Source of the DNA: Stutzerimonas stutzeri
Lineage (GTDB): Bacteria; Pseudomonadota; Gammaproteobacteria; Pseudomonadales; Pseudomonadaceae
Direction of reading: 5' to 3'
Assembly: GCF_024451105.1 (NCBI RefSeq)
Contig: NZ_JANGEY010000004.1
Location: 1 to 64,000, forward strand
DNA: 64,000 bases
Positions 1 to 7,330 of the stretch are shown here, in pieces; the stretch's first letter is position 1; each line of letters begins with the position of its first letter. The position numbers and the translations under genes are program-made. The notes under the pieces were generated by a model. It saw only the letters and a list, made by a program, of their open reading frames with translations. It did not search any database and was not told where the DNA came from.

Positions 1-713
1 CCAGCAGCCAGATGGGCGCCCTCACCAGCGCCCAGGTCGCCGCCATCGAGACCGCCGATCTGGCACAGCTCACCACCGCGCAGATCGCCGCCCTGAGCAC
101 CGCCAACATCGTCGGCCTGACCAGCGCCCAGATGGGGGCCCTCACCAGCACCCAGGTTGGCGCCATCGAGAACGTCGACCTGGCCAAGCTCACCGCCGCG
201 CAGATCGTCGCGCTGACCACCGCCAACGTCGCCGGCCTCACCAGCAGCCAGATGGGCGCCCTCACCAGCGCCCAGGTCGCCGCCATCGAGACCGCCGATC
301 TGGCACAGCTCACCACTGCGCAGATCGCCGCTCTGAGCACCGCCAACATCGTCGGCCTGACCAGCGCACAGATTGCCGCTTTCAGTGACAATCAGGTGGC
401 CGCCATCGAAACTGTTGATCTGGCCCGGATGTCGAGCACGCAAATCGCCGCTTTGACTACAGGCAATATCGATGCCCTGACTACGGCACAGATCAACGTG
501 CTGAGCGTCACGCAGCTGGATGGCCTTACCTTCGCCCAACTGGACGCGATGACTGCCTCGCAGCTCAGCGCCTTGAGCGAAACACAGGTCAAGAGCCTGG
601 TGCTCAATCAAGTCGTTAACGGTGATACACTGCTGGACCTCGATGGTGTAACCAACGTTGAGCTGGTCGGCTGGCTCGGCAGCATTTCCAGTCTTTATAA
701 CGAAATAGGTTGA
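1..713 (+). CDS. C-terminal part of an octapeptide-repeat protein (5' end outside window)
   Basis: The reading frame is open from the left edge (codons from base 3) to a TGA at 711-713, so the gene begins upstream; the ATG at 12 lies inside the repeat array and is not a convincing start. About 200 residues are 25 consecutive octapeptides of pattern [LIVM]-x-x-[LIMF]-[ST]-x-x-[QND], followed by a 33-residue non-repeat tail rich in Leu, Val and Asp/Asn. The repeats are full of Ser and Thr. There is no transmembrane segment or recognised catalytic motif. I do not recognise the family. The repetitive, Ser/Thr-rich make-up and the O-GlcNAc-type transferase gene directly downstream suggest a secreted or surface protein that may be glycosylated; this is inference. 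A strong terminator follows. Confidence 0.75.
   Translation, partial: SSQMGALTSAQVAAIETADLAQLTTAQIAALSTANIVGLTSAQMGALTSTQVGAIENVDLAKLTAAQIVALTTANVAGLTSSQMGALTSAQVAAIETADLAQLTTAQIAALSTANIVGLTSAQIAAFSDNQVAAIETVDLARMSSTQIAALTTGNIDALTTAQINVLSVTQLDGLTFAQLDAMTASQLSALSETQVKSLVLNQVVNGDTLLDLDGVTNVELVGWLGSISSLYNEIG
3..611 (+). repeat. 24-bp/120-bp coding repeat array
   Basis: The unit is 24 bp (8 codons), and five units form a 120-bp higher-order repeat. Bases 1-60 and 241-300 are identical, and 61-120 and 301-360 differ at only two positions (76 versus 316, and 92 versus 332 by inspection), while the intervening copy 121-240 is clearly diverged. From about base 372 the octads degenerate but keep the amino-acid pattern. 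This looks like recent copying of a 240-bp block on top of an older array. Confidence 0.9.
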
Positions 714-720
714 AAATCAG

Positions 721-747
721 TTCCCGGCAGATCAGCTCTGCCGGGAA
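721..747 (+). terminator. Perfect hairpin after the repeat-protein gene
   Basis: TTCCCGGCAG (721-730), a 7-nt loop, then CTGCCGGGAA (738-747): a perfect 10-bp stem starting 8 bases after the stop codon. It has no strong T tract, so it may act together with the canonical terminator that follows, or protect the mRNA 3' end. Confidence 0.55.
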
Positions 748-761
748 ATTTCACTCCTACG

Positions 762-789
762 ACACCGAGCCTTGGCTCGGTGTTTTTTT
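762..789 (+). terminator. Rho-independent terminator
   Basis: ACACCGAGCC (762-771), a 2-nt loop, GGCTCGGTGT (774-783), then a run of six T. A textbook intrinsic terminator separating the repeat-protein gene from the glycosyltransferase gene, so the latter needs its own promoter or read-through. Confidence 0.92.
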
Positions 790-821
790 AACTGCCCCAG
801 GAACACCAGGAGCAGCACCCA

Positions 822-3320
822 ATGCAAACTCATATCAGACAGCTCCAGCGATCAGTAGCCGACTTGTTTGAAGAAGCAGATCGCAAGAGCAAATCTGGCG
901 ACAAGGCTGCGGCGATAAAAATTTATCTAGACTGGCTAGCTTTGAATGCTCAATCGCCAATGGCTTATGCAGTTCTATTCAACCTGGGCGTAATGCAGTC
1001 GGAAGCCGCCAATCTGACAGACGCAGAGAATAGCTTCCGCACAGCCCTGACACTCAAGCCGGACTTCCTGCAAGCTGCTTTCAACCTCGGTTCAACTCTG
1101 GAAAAGCAACAGCGCTTCGACGATGCATTGACGGCTTGGGCAAACCTCTTGGCGCAGCCAGACGAGCTACCTGCCGACAGACTTGAGCTTCTGATCCTCG
1201 CCCTGAACAACAGCGGCCGCCTGCTGGAAACCCTCAAGCGCTACCCGCAGGCCGAGGCGGCACTGGAGCGCAGTCTGCGCATCGACCCGGCCCAGCCCAA
1301 CGTCATCCACCACTGGGCGCACCTGCGCCAGAAGCAGTGCAACTGGCCGGTGCTCGCCGAGCTGCCGGGCCTGCCGGCCGAGCGCAGCCTGCAGGCGGTG
1401 TCGGCGCTGTCGATGCTGGACATCTCCGACGACCCGGCGCTGCAGCTGGCCGCGGCGCAGCGCTACGTGGCGGAGAAAGCCCTGCCGGACCTCGAACCGC
1501 TGGCCAACCCGGCCGGCTACGGCCACCGCAAGCTGCGCATCGGCTACCTGTCCTCGGACTTCTCCCTGCATCCGGTGTCGATGCTCACCGTCGAGCTGCT
1601 GGAGCTGCACGACCGCGAGCAGTTCGAGGTGTACGGCTTCTGCTGGAGCCCCAACGACGGCTCGGCGCTGCGCCAGCGGATGATCGACGCGCTCGACGTC
1701 TACGTGCCGATCGGCGCACTGAGCGACGAGGAAGCGGCGCGGCGCATCCGTGCGGCGGAGATCGACATCCTCGTCGACCTGCAGGGCCTGACCGCCGGCG
1801 CACGGATCAACATCCTCGCCCGCCGCCCGGCGCCGGTGCAGGTGGCCTACCTGGGCTTCCCCGGCACCAGCGGCATGCCGTTCGTCGATTACGTGCTGTG
1901 CGACCGCTACGTGCTGCCCGAGGCCGCGCTGGCCCATTTCACCGAGCGGCCGCTGTACCTGCCCGAGGTGTTCCAGGTCTGCGACCGCCAGCGCCCGGTC
2001 GGGCCGACGCCGACCCGCGCGTCCTGCGGCCTGCCCGACGACGCCTTCGTGTTCTGCGCCTTCAACAACAACCACAAGTACACCCCGGAGCTGTTCGCGG
2101 TATGGCTGGACATCCTCGAGCAGGTGCCCGAGGGCGTGCTCTGGCTGCTCGCCGACAATCCCTCGGTGCAGCCCAACCTGCTGGCGCTGTGCGCCGAGCG
2201 CGGCATCGCCGCCGAGCGGCTGATCTTCGCCCCGCGCGCGCTGCCGCCGGACTACCTGGCGCGCTATCGCATCGCCGACCTGTTCCTCGACTGCTTCCCC
2301 TTCAACGGCGGCACCACCGCCAACGATGCGCTGTGGATGGGCCTGCCGCTGCTGACCTGCTCGGGGCGCAGCTTCGCTTCGCGGATGGCCGGCAGCCTGC
2401 TGCACAGCCTGGGCCTCGACGAGCTGGTCACCGACAACTTCGCCGACTACCGGCGCCTGGCGGTGGAGCTGGCCCACGACCGCGCGCGGCTGGCCGCGCT
2501 GCGCGCCCGCCTGGCGGCCAGCCGCGACAGCGCGGCGCTGTTCGACACCCCGAGCCAGGTACGCAAGATCGAGCAGTTGCTGCGCGAGGCTGCAACACTT
2601 GCCACCCCAGCCAATCAACCAGAGCAAGATGTGCCGAAGAACACAACTAGCTCGGACGCTCCAAAGCGTGCCCACCACCCGACGACTAAACCGTCGCCAC
2701 AGTCAGAAATGAACATCATGACCAAGACCTTCCTTCATGTTGGCTGCGGCCGCCTGCGCAAGGAGTCCACTACACGAGGCTTTAACGACAGCAGCTGGCG
2801 TGAGTTGCGCCTCGATATCGATGAGGCGGTCCGGCCGGATATTGTCGGCACCATGACCGATATGTCGCGGGTACCGAGCGCCTCTGTGGACGCTATCTAC
2901 TCCAGCCACAACATCGAGCACCTCTATCCGCATGAGGTACCGTTGGCATTGGCCGAGTTCATGCGAGTACTTAAATCAGATGGCTTTGCGGTGATCACCT
3001 GTCCCGACCTGAAGTCTGTATGCGCACTGGTGGCCGAAGACAGACTGACCGATCCGGCCTATCAATCACCCGCCGGCCCCATCGCACCGATCGATATCCT
3101 CTACGGCCATCGCCCTGAACTGGCCATGGGCAATCACTACATGGCGCATCGCTGCGGCTTTACCGAGAAAGTGCTGATTGGCACCCTTCAGGCAGCTGGG
3201 TTCGCTTCCGTGATCTCTCTTGCTCGTCCAGCATCCTTCGACTTGTGGGCCCTGGCCAGTAAGTCCGTACGCAGTGATGAGGAGCTGCGTGCGCTGGCGG
3301 CTATCCACTTCGTCAAGTAG
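822..3320 (+). CDS. TPR-containing GT41 (O-GlcNAc transferase-like) protein fused to a methyltransferase-like domain
   Basis: 832 residues from an ATG preceded by AGGAG. Residues about 15-190 form tetratricopeptide repeats. Residues about 235-590 are a GT41/SPINDLY catalytic region: GYLSSDF (about 241), a FNNNHKYTPE segment carrying the Lys typical of this family, and DLFLDCFPFNGGTTAND (about 486) for the nucleotide-sugar site. A Pro/Thr/Ser linker (about 590-630) leads to a class I methyltransferase-like domain with LHVGCG near 637-642 and NIEHLYPHE near 697. It probably moves a sugar from a nucleotide donor onto Ser/Thr of a protein; the neighbouring Ser/Thr-rich repeat protein or flagellin are candidate acceptors (inference). 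Base composition is mosaic: hand counts of 60-base samples give 31 GC at 841-900, 43 at 1381-1440 and 32 at 2701-2760. No membrane segment is seen. Confidence 0.85.
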   Translation: MQTHIRQLQRSVADLFEEADRKSKSGDKAAAIKIYLDWLALNAQSPMAYAVLFNLGVMQSEAANLTDAENSFRTALTLKPDFLQAAFNLGSTLEKQQRFDDALTAWANLLAQPDELPADRLELLILALNNSGRLLETLKRYPQAEAALERSLRIDPAQPNVIHHWAHLRQKQCNWPVLAELPGLPAERSLQAVSALSMLDISDDPALQLAAAQRYVAEKALPDLEPLANPAGYGHRKLRIGYLSSDFSLHPVSMLTVELLELHDREQFEVYGFCWSPNDGSALRQRMIDALDVYVPIGALSDEEAARRIRAAEIDILVDLQGLTAGARINILARRPAPVQVAYLGFPGTSGMPFVDYVLCDRYVLPEAALAHFTERPLYLPEVFQVCDRQRPVGPTPTRASCGLPDDAFVFCAFNNNHKYTPELFAVWLDILEQVPEGVLWLLADNPSVQPNLLALCAERGIAAERLIFAPRALPPDYLARYRIADLFLDCFPFNGGTTANDALWMGLPLLTCSGRSFASRMAGSLLHSLGLDELVTDNFADYRRLAVELAHDRARLAALRARLAASRDSAALFDTPSQVRKIEQLLREAATLATPANQPEQDVPKNTTSSDAPKRAHHPTTKPSPQSEMNIMTKTFLHVGCGRLRKESTTRGFNDSSWRELRLDIDEAVRPDIVGTMTDMSRVPSASVDAIYSSHNIEHLYPHEVPLALAEFMRVLKSDGFAVITCPDLKSVCALVAEDRLTDPAYQSPAGPIAPIDILYGHRPELAMGNHYMAHRCGFTEKVLIGTLQAAGFASVISLARPASFDLWALASKSVRSDEELRALAAIHFVK

Positions 3321-3366
3321 GCCTTCCCGGTGCGGCCGGACTCACGCTCGGCCGCAGCGCACGGCC

Positions 3367-3393
3367 TCAAGTTACCGCGGGTATTGTCGATAA
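3367..3393 (+). promoter_or_regulatory. FliA (sigma-28) promoter before the 3490 gene
   Basis: TCAA (3367-3370), exactly 15 bases, then GTCGATAA (3386-3393); this matches the sigma-28 pattern with one difference in the -10 element (GTCG for GCCG). It gives a leader of about 90 bases before the ATG at 3490. Confidence 0.7.
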
Positions 3394-3489
3394 GACGTAC
3401 TGGTCATTGTACTCCGGCAGCTCCCGTGAACTGCCGGATCACCATGGCCTCTGGATATTGTCTTTGCACCCATTCGCTTCGAGCCTGAC

Positions 3490-3999
3490 ATGGAACTCAA
3501 TGCCACCACGGAAATCGCCGTCATCCTGTTCGCCGCCCTGGCGCTGAGCAGCCTGGTCACCCTCCTGCTCGCCGGCTGGATCGGTCGCGGCTGGGCGGCG
3601 CGGCTGCGGCGCGAGCACGACCACGACCAGGCGCGGCGACTGCACCGCAGCGCGCTGCTGCTGGACAAGGAGTTCGAGGCCGCCTCGGCACTGGTGGCGC
3701 TGCTGCGCCAGTTCCTGCCCACCTTCCACTTCCCCGGCATGGCCTGGGAAACGGCCTGCAACGAGATCGCCTACGACTTCGCCAAGATCGACACGGCGCT
3801 CGGCGACTACCTGGCCCGCCACGGCGCGGTGCTGCCGCTGGAAGTGAGCGCACTGCTCGGCGAGGCCATCGGCCTGACCCGCGAGCACCGCTTCAAGATC
3901 ACCAGCGAGGTACCGCCGGCCGCCAGCAAGGCCGCCGCCACGCTGTACGACAAGCTGTGGAAGGCCGAGGCCGAGATGCTCAGGCTGCTGCGCCAGTAA
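3490..3999 (+). CDS. Small inner-membrane protein of unknown function, FliA-controlled
   Basis: 169 residues. One strong transmembrane helix near the N-terminus (about residues 8-31), then an Arg-rich stop-transfer segment and about 130 residues of mainly helical cytoplasmic sequence without a known motif. I do not recognise the family. A sigma-28 promoter lies about 97 bases upstream and flaG, with its own sigma-28 promoter, follows 95 bases downstream, so it is probably a late flagellar or motility gene. The ribosome binding site is weak (GAG about 10 bases before ATG). It could be a filament-assembly, motor or signalling accessory; nothing in the sequence decides this. Confidence 0.75.
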   Translation: MELNATTEIAVILFAALALSSLVTLLLAGWIGRGWAARLRREHDHDQARRLHRSALLLDKEFEAASALVALLRQFLPTFHFPGMAWETACNEIAYDFAKIDTALGDYLARHGAVLPLEVSALLGEAIGLTREHRFKITSEVPPAASKAAATLYDKLWKAEAEMLRLLRQ

Positions 4000-4024
4000 T
4001 CTCGTCGCCGACGAACGGCGGGAC

Positions 4025-4051
4025 TCAAGATTTCCCGCGGACTGCCGATAG
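4025..4051 (+). promoter_or_regulatory. FliA (sigma-28) promoter of flaG
   Basis: TCAA (4025-4028), 15 bases, GCCGATAG (4044-4051). One mismatch to the TAAA/GCCGATAA consensus in each element; the predicted transcript starts about 35 bases before the flaG ATG. Confidence 0.78.
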
Positions 4052-4094
4052 GCGGGCATAGCGCCTGCGCAGAGCTGCCCGGAGTGGAATCGCC

Positions 4095-4475
4095 ATGAGT
4101 ATCACGAACCTGGATGTCACCGCCCTGTTCCCCTTCCCCGGGGAGCTGGCTTCCCGCCCCCTGGAGGGCGTGCGCGCCGCCGGCGCCATGGCGAGCGTCG
4201 GCGCCGCGGGCGGCGCCGAGAAGGCCGCCGAGCAGGCGCCGGCGCCCGAGGCGGCGAACGCCGCGAGCCTGGCGGCAAGCGTGCAGCAGCTGAATGCCGA
4301 GCTGCAGAGCTTCGGCATCGAGTTCGAATTCAGCGACAGCGACCATCGCCTGATCACCCGCGTGGTCGACAGCGAGACCGGCGAGCTGATCCGCCAGATC
4401 CCCAGCGAAGAGGTGCTGCGCATGGCGCGCAGCCTGGCGGAAACCAGCGGGCGGCTGCTGCAGACCAGCGCCTGA
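4095..4475 (+). CDS. flaG: FlaG family flagellar protein
   Basis: 126 residues, usual for FlaG. The N-terminal half is low-complexity and Ala-rich; the C-terminal half carries the conserved FlaG core, with a FEFSDSDHRLITRVVD stretch followed by ETGELIRQIPSEEVLRMA. FlaG proteins influence filament length, and the gene usually sits next to fliC and fliD; here fliC is not adjacent and fliD is 34 kb away. It is transcribed alone from the FliA promoter at 4025-4051 and converges with the HD-GYP gene (11 bases between stop codons). Confidence 0.88.
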   Translation: MSITNLDVTALFPFPGELASRPLEGVRAAGAMASVGAAGGAEKAAEQAPAPEAANAASLAASVQQLNAELQSFGIEFEFSDSDHRLITRVVDSETGELIRQIPSEEVLRMARSLAETSGRLLQTSA

Positions 4476-4485
4476 GCGCGGCGGC

Positions 4486-6165
4486 TCAGTCTCCCGGTAC
4501 CAGCACGGCGTCCACCCGTCCCAGCGCGGCCAGGTCGGCGTCGGCGAGCAGCGGAGCGCCGGCCTGCGGGCCGAACAGCGAAGTAGCGGTCGGCTGCACC
4601 TGGGCGATGCGTCCCTCGCGGTCCAGGCGACGCACCCAGGCGAGCTGGCCGCCGACGAAGCGCACCAGACTGCCGACCGGAATGGCGCCGAAGTGACGGA
4701 TGTAGCGCTGGCTCCACTGCGGGTCGAACTGTTCGCCGCTGGCGAGCAGGTGACGGTAGATGGCGTCGATCGGCTGTGCCGGACGATCCGCCCGCGGCCG
4801 CGCCATGGCGTCCACCACGTCGGTCACCGCGGCCATCCGCGCCAGCTCACCGAGCCGCTCCGCCGCCGCGGCATGCGGGTAGCCGCTGCCGTCGAGCCGC
4901 TCGTTGATCGCACCGACCACCGCATCCACCACCGGCCCGGCCAGCCAGCGGCAGCTCTCCAGACGCTCGCGCAGCAGGCCGACGTGGGCGGCGAAGCGCT
5001 GCCGCTGACCGGCGTCGAGATGCCGGCTGCGCTGCAGTTCGCCGCTGAGCAGAGCCTTGCCGAAGTCGTGGACCAGCGCCGCGGCGACTATCGCCTTGGT
5101 CGCCTGGCGCGGCAGGTTGCGGGCCTGGGCCAGGTCCGCCAGGCGGGCGGCCAGGGCCATGCCGTGCTGCACCAGCAGCGGCTCGTCGGGCTGATGCTGG
5201 ACGGCGAACAGCAGCGCGTCGCGATCCTCGGCGAGCAGGTCGAGCAGCAGCTCGCTGTGCCGCGACAGCTGCCGGGAGTCGATCGCCGCGCCCTGGCGCA
5301 GCTTGATCAGCTGGGTATCGAGATAGCCGGCCACCCGCCCCAGGCGCCGGCCGATGCTGCTGCCCGGCAACGGGTTGCCGGCCGTCGGCAGCTGCAGCGG
5401 CGTGCGCTGGGCGAACAGCGCCGAGGGGCGCAGCGCGCGGCTGCTGTCATGGCTGGCGCGCGCCTTCTCGCGCTCGATCTCGCGCACGCTCAGCCACAGG
5501 CGCCGCTCCTGGTCGCCGCTGACGGCGAGGAACTGGCAGCCGAAACGCACGTTCTGCCAGTCCAGCTCGCTGTGCAGGTGACGGATCTGCGCGCTCAGCG
5601 CCAGGCGCTGACCGCCGGGGAAGCGCAGCTCGAGGCTGTCGAGCTCCTGCGGCCCCTCGATGCGCACCGCCTCGACGGCCGGCAGCTCGAGCAGACAGCC
5701 GCCCAGCGACAGGTTGAGCAGACGCCCGTGCAGCGCCCGCTCGACGCCCTGCAGACGCAGCTCGGCCTGCACCGGCATGTCGTCGCGCAGCTCGGCGCGG
5801 TAGGAGCTGCGCCTGTGCAGCAGGTCCAGCCAGGCGGGGTAGTCGCACAGGTACTGTAGCCGCGGCGTGCCCTCCAGGCGCTGGCGGGCGCTCAGCTCCG
5901 GGGTGCGCAGCATGGCGCCGTCCACCTGACCGCAGAGCTGGAAAGGTTCGCCGCGCTCGATCCGCGGCGCCAGCTCGGGGACGGCGCTGACGTCGATCAC
6001 CAGCCCCTCGTCCGGGTCCAGCTCCATGAGTACCACCGGGTGCGACTGGCCCGGCTCCGCCGGGAACAGCAGCGAGGCCCCGCCGGGCTGACACAGCCCC
6101 TCCAGCAGGGACAGGCACTCGCCGGGGTGCTCGATCCGCGTGGGGGCGTCGATATGCTCTTCCAT
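4486..6165 (-). CDS. YcgR-N / PilZ / degenerate HD-GYP fusion protein
   Basis: 559 residues from the ATG at 6165, which has AGAGG 6 bases upstream. Residues about 15-105 resemble the YcgR N-terminal domain. The PilZ domain follows, with RRSSYR (RxxxR, about 117-121) and NLSLGG (NxSxxG, about 150), the c-di-GMP binding signature. Residues about 290-500 are an HD-GYP domain with HDFGK (about 366), the following His, and DGSGYP (about 422-427), but the HH pair expected just before it is replaced by IN (NERLDGSGYP). Metal binding and phosphodiesterase activity are therefore doubtful, and the protein may act as a c-di-GMP-responsive flagellar brake. Upstream starts ATG 6195 and GTG 6210 exist, but a FliA promoter at 6210-6237 would leave them little or no leader, so I prefer 6165. 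Confidence 0.82.
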   Translation of the reverse strand: MEEHIDAPTRIEHPGECLSLLEGLCQPGGASLLFPAEPGQSHPVVLMELDPDEGLVIDVSAVPELAPRIERGEPFQLCGQVDGAMLRTPELSARQRLEGTPRLQYLCDYPAWLDLLHRRSSYRAELRDDMPVQAELRLQGVERALHGRLLNLSLGGCLLELPAVEAVRIEGPQELDSLELRFPGGQRLALSAQIRHLHSELDWQNVRFGCQFLAVSGDQERRLWLSVREIEREKARASHDSSRALRPSALFAQRTPLQLPTAGNPLPGSSIGRRLGRVAGYLDTQLIKLRQGAAIDSRQLSRHSELLLDLLAEDRDALLFAVQHQPDEPLLVQHGMALAARLADLAQARNLPRQATKAIVAAALVHDFGKALLSGELQRSRHLDAGQRQRFAAHVGLLRERLESCRWLAGPVVDAVVGAINERLDGSGYPHAAAAERLGELARMAAVTDVVDAMARPRADRPAQPIDAIYRHLLASGEQFDPQWSQRYIRHFGAIPVGSLVRFVGGQLAWVRRLDREGRIAQVQPTATSLFGPQAGAPLLADADLAALGRVDAVLVPGD

Positions 6166-6209
6166 CCATGCCTCTTCTGGCCAGGGGCGCGACATTGCAC
6201 AACCCTTCA

Positions 6210-6237
6210 CTATCGGCCCGGCCGGGCGGATTCTTTA
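6210..6237 (-). promoter_or_regulatory. FliA (sigma-28) promoter of the PilZ/HD-GYP gene
   Basis: On the minus strand TAAA (6237-6234), 16 bases, GCCGATAG (6217-6210). It lies in the gap directly downstream of the fliA stop codon (6246-6248), so this gene can be expressed by FliA independently of the fliA transcript. Confidence 0.7.
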
Positions 6238-6245
6238 GCGCCCGG

Positions 6246-6941
6246 TCAGTCGGCCAGGGCGCTGCGCAGGCGGGCCACGGCCTGGCTGTGCAGCTGGCAG
6301 ACGCGCGACTCGCTGACGCCGAGCACGGCGCCGATCTCCTTGAGGTTGAGGTCTTCCTGGTAGTAGAGCGCCAGCAGGAGACGCTCGCGCTCGGGCAGGC
6401 GCTCGATGGCCTTGACCAGGTCGGCGCGGCGCCGCCCCTCGAGCAGCTCCGCCAGCGGCGTGGCATGCGGCTCGCCGCAGAGGCTGTCGCCCTCCTCGTC
6501 GGGCAGTTCGTCGAGGGCGACCAGCTGGCTGCCGTTGGCGTCCATCAGCAGCTGGCGATACTCCTCGAGACCGACGCCCAAGGCGGCGGCGATCTCGCGA
6601 TCCTCCGGCGGACGACCCAGGCGCTGTTCGAGACGGCGGATCGTCTCGTCGAGGGCACGGGTGTTGCGGCGCACGCTGCGCGGCACCCAGTCGCGGCTGC
6701 GCAGCTCGTCGAGCATGGCGCCGCGAATGCGCTGGCTGGCGAAGGTGGCGAAGCTGGCGCCCTGGCCGGCGTCGTAGCGGTTGACCGCATCGAGCAGGCC
6801 GATCATCCCGGCCTGGAGCAGATCGTCCAGCTCGACGCTGGCCGGCAGGCGCACCTGCAGGTTCAGCGCCTGACGGCGCACCAGCGGCAGGTGCTCGTCG
6901 AACAGGTCGCGCTGTCTGATCTTGCCTTGTGCGGTGTACAT
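6246..6941 (-). CDS. fliA: RNA polymerase sigma factor FliA (sigma-28)
   Basis: 231 residues from the ATG at 6941 with AGAGG upstream; the reading frame stays open further upstream but that part is not family-like. Region 2 is seen in LVRRQALNLQVRLPASVELDDLLQAG and RFAT-like ASFATFASQRIRGAMLDELR; region 4 at the C-terminus has the helix-turn-helix around NLKEIGAVLGVSESRVCQLHSQ. It directs transcription of late flagellar and chemotaxis genes and is inhibited by FlgM (60947). The gene is solitary, with a FlhDC-like box about 140 bases upstream, matching its expected middle-class status. Confidence 0.95.
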   Translation of the reverse strand: MYTAQGKIRQRDLFDEHLPLVRRQALNLQVRLPASVELDDLLQAGMIGLLDAVNRYDAGQGASFATFASQRIRGAMLDELRSRDWVPRSVRRNTRALDETIRRLEQRLGRPPEDREIAAALGVGLEEYRQLLMDANGSQLVALDELPDEEGDSLCGEPHATPLAELLEGRRRADLVKAIERLPERERLLLALYYQEDLNLKEIGAVLGVSESRVCQLHSQAVARLRSALAD

Positions 6942-7330
6942 GGGTCTGCCTCTGCGCCGGTTCGAGCAAGGCGACCTGCCGTCCCGCAGGGGAAACGGAA
7001 ACAGGGCGCCGGCCCGCGATTCGCCGCCCTGGCGGAATCGGCGGGCCATGCCGGCATTGTTACCCCGGGCGCGGCGGCGCCAAGCGCGGAATAGTCGGCG
7101 TCCGCATGGACTATTCCGCGCTTTGCATGGGGAGATGGCGGAACCCGGCGCCGGACGCGGCGGCGCCGGAAAACTTGAACCCGAACAAGCGCGATTTCGC
7201 ATTCCTCTTCGTCCGATGAAATGTCCGTGCTCTGGTTCACACTACAAGGAGCATTCGCTCTTGCGCATCGGACGGCTCGCCGACGCTTGCGCCGGCGACA
7301 TCGGACAGCCAGACAAGAACCGCTGCAGAT
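6942..7330. other. Divergent control region fliA / winged-helix gene
   Basis: 389 bases with no supported gene. The main visible element is the 42-base inverted repeat at 7082-7123. Weak open frames here are not supported by a ribosome binding site or by family similarity. Confidence 0.6.
7082..7123. promoter_or_regulatory. Perfect inverted repeat, candidate FlhD4C2 box for fliA
   Basis: AAGCGCGGAATAGTC (7082-7096), 12-base spacer, GACTATTCCGCGCTT (7109-7123): a perfect 15-bp inverted repeat. The arm resembles the enteric FlhD4C2 half-site AAYGS-N2/3-AAATARCG and the 10-12 base spacer is as in that consensus. It lies upstream of fliA, a classical FlhDC target. A very stable hairpin could also form, but no T tract follows. 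Confidence 0.65.

Noticed and set aside
3-611. CRISPR array or RTX/cadherin-type adhesin for the left-edge repeats
   Set aside because: The repeats are coding, contiguous and without spacers, and they lack the GGxGxD or other calcium-binding signatures of RTX proteins.
1167-2678. Long open frames opposite the glycosyltransferase and many other genes (often 300-900 codons)
   Set aside because: They are Arg/Ala/Gly/Pro/Gln-rich antisense or out-of-frame readings produced by high-GC codon bias; none has a family-like sequence, and each lies over a gene with clear homology.
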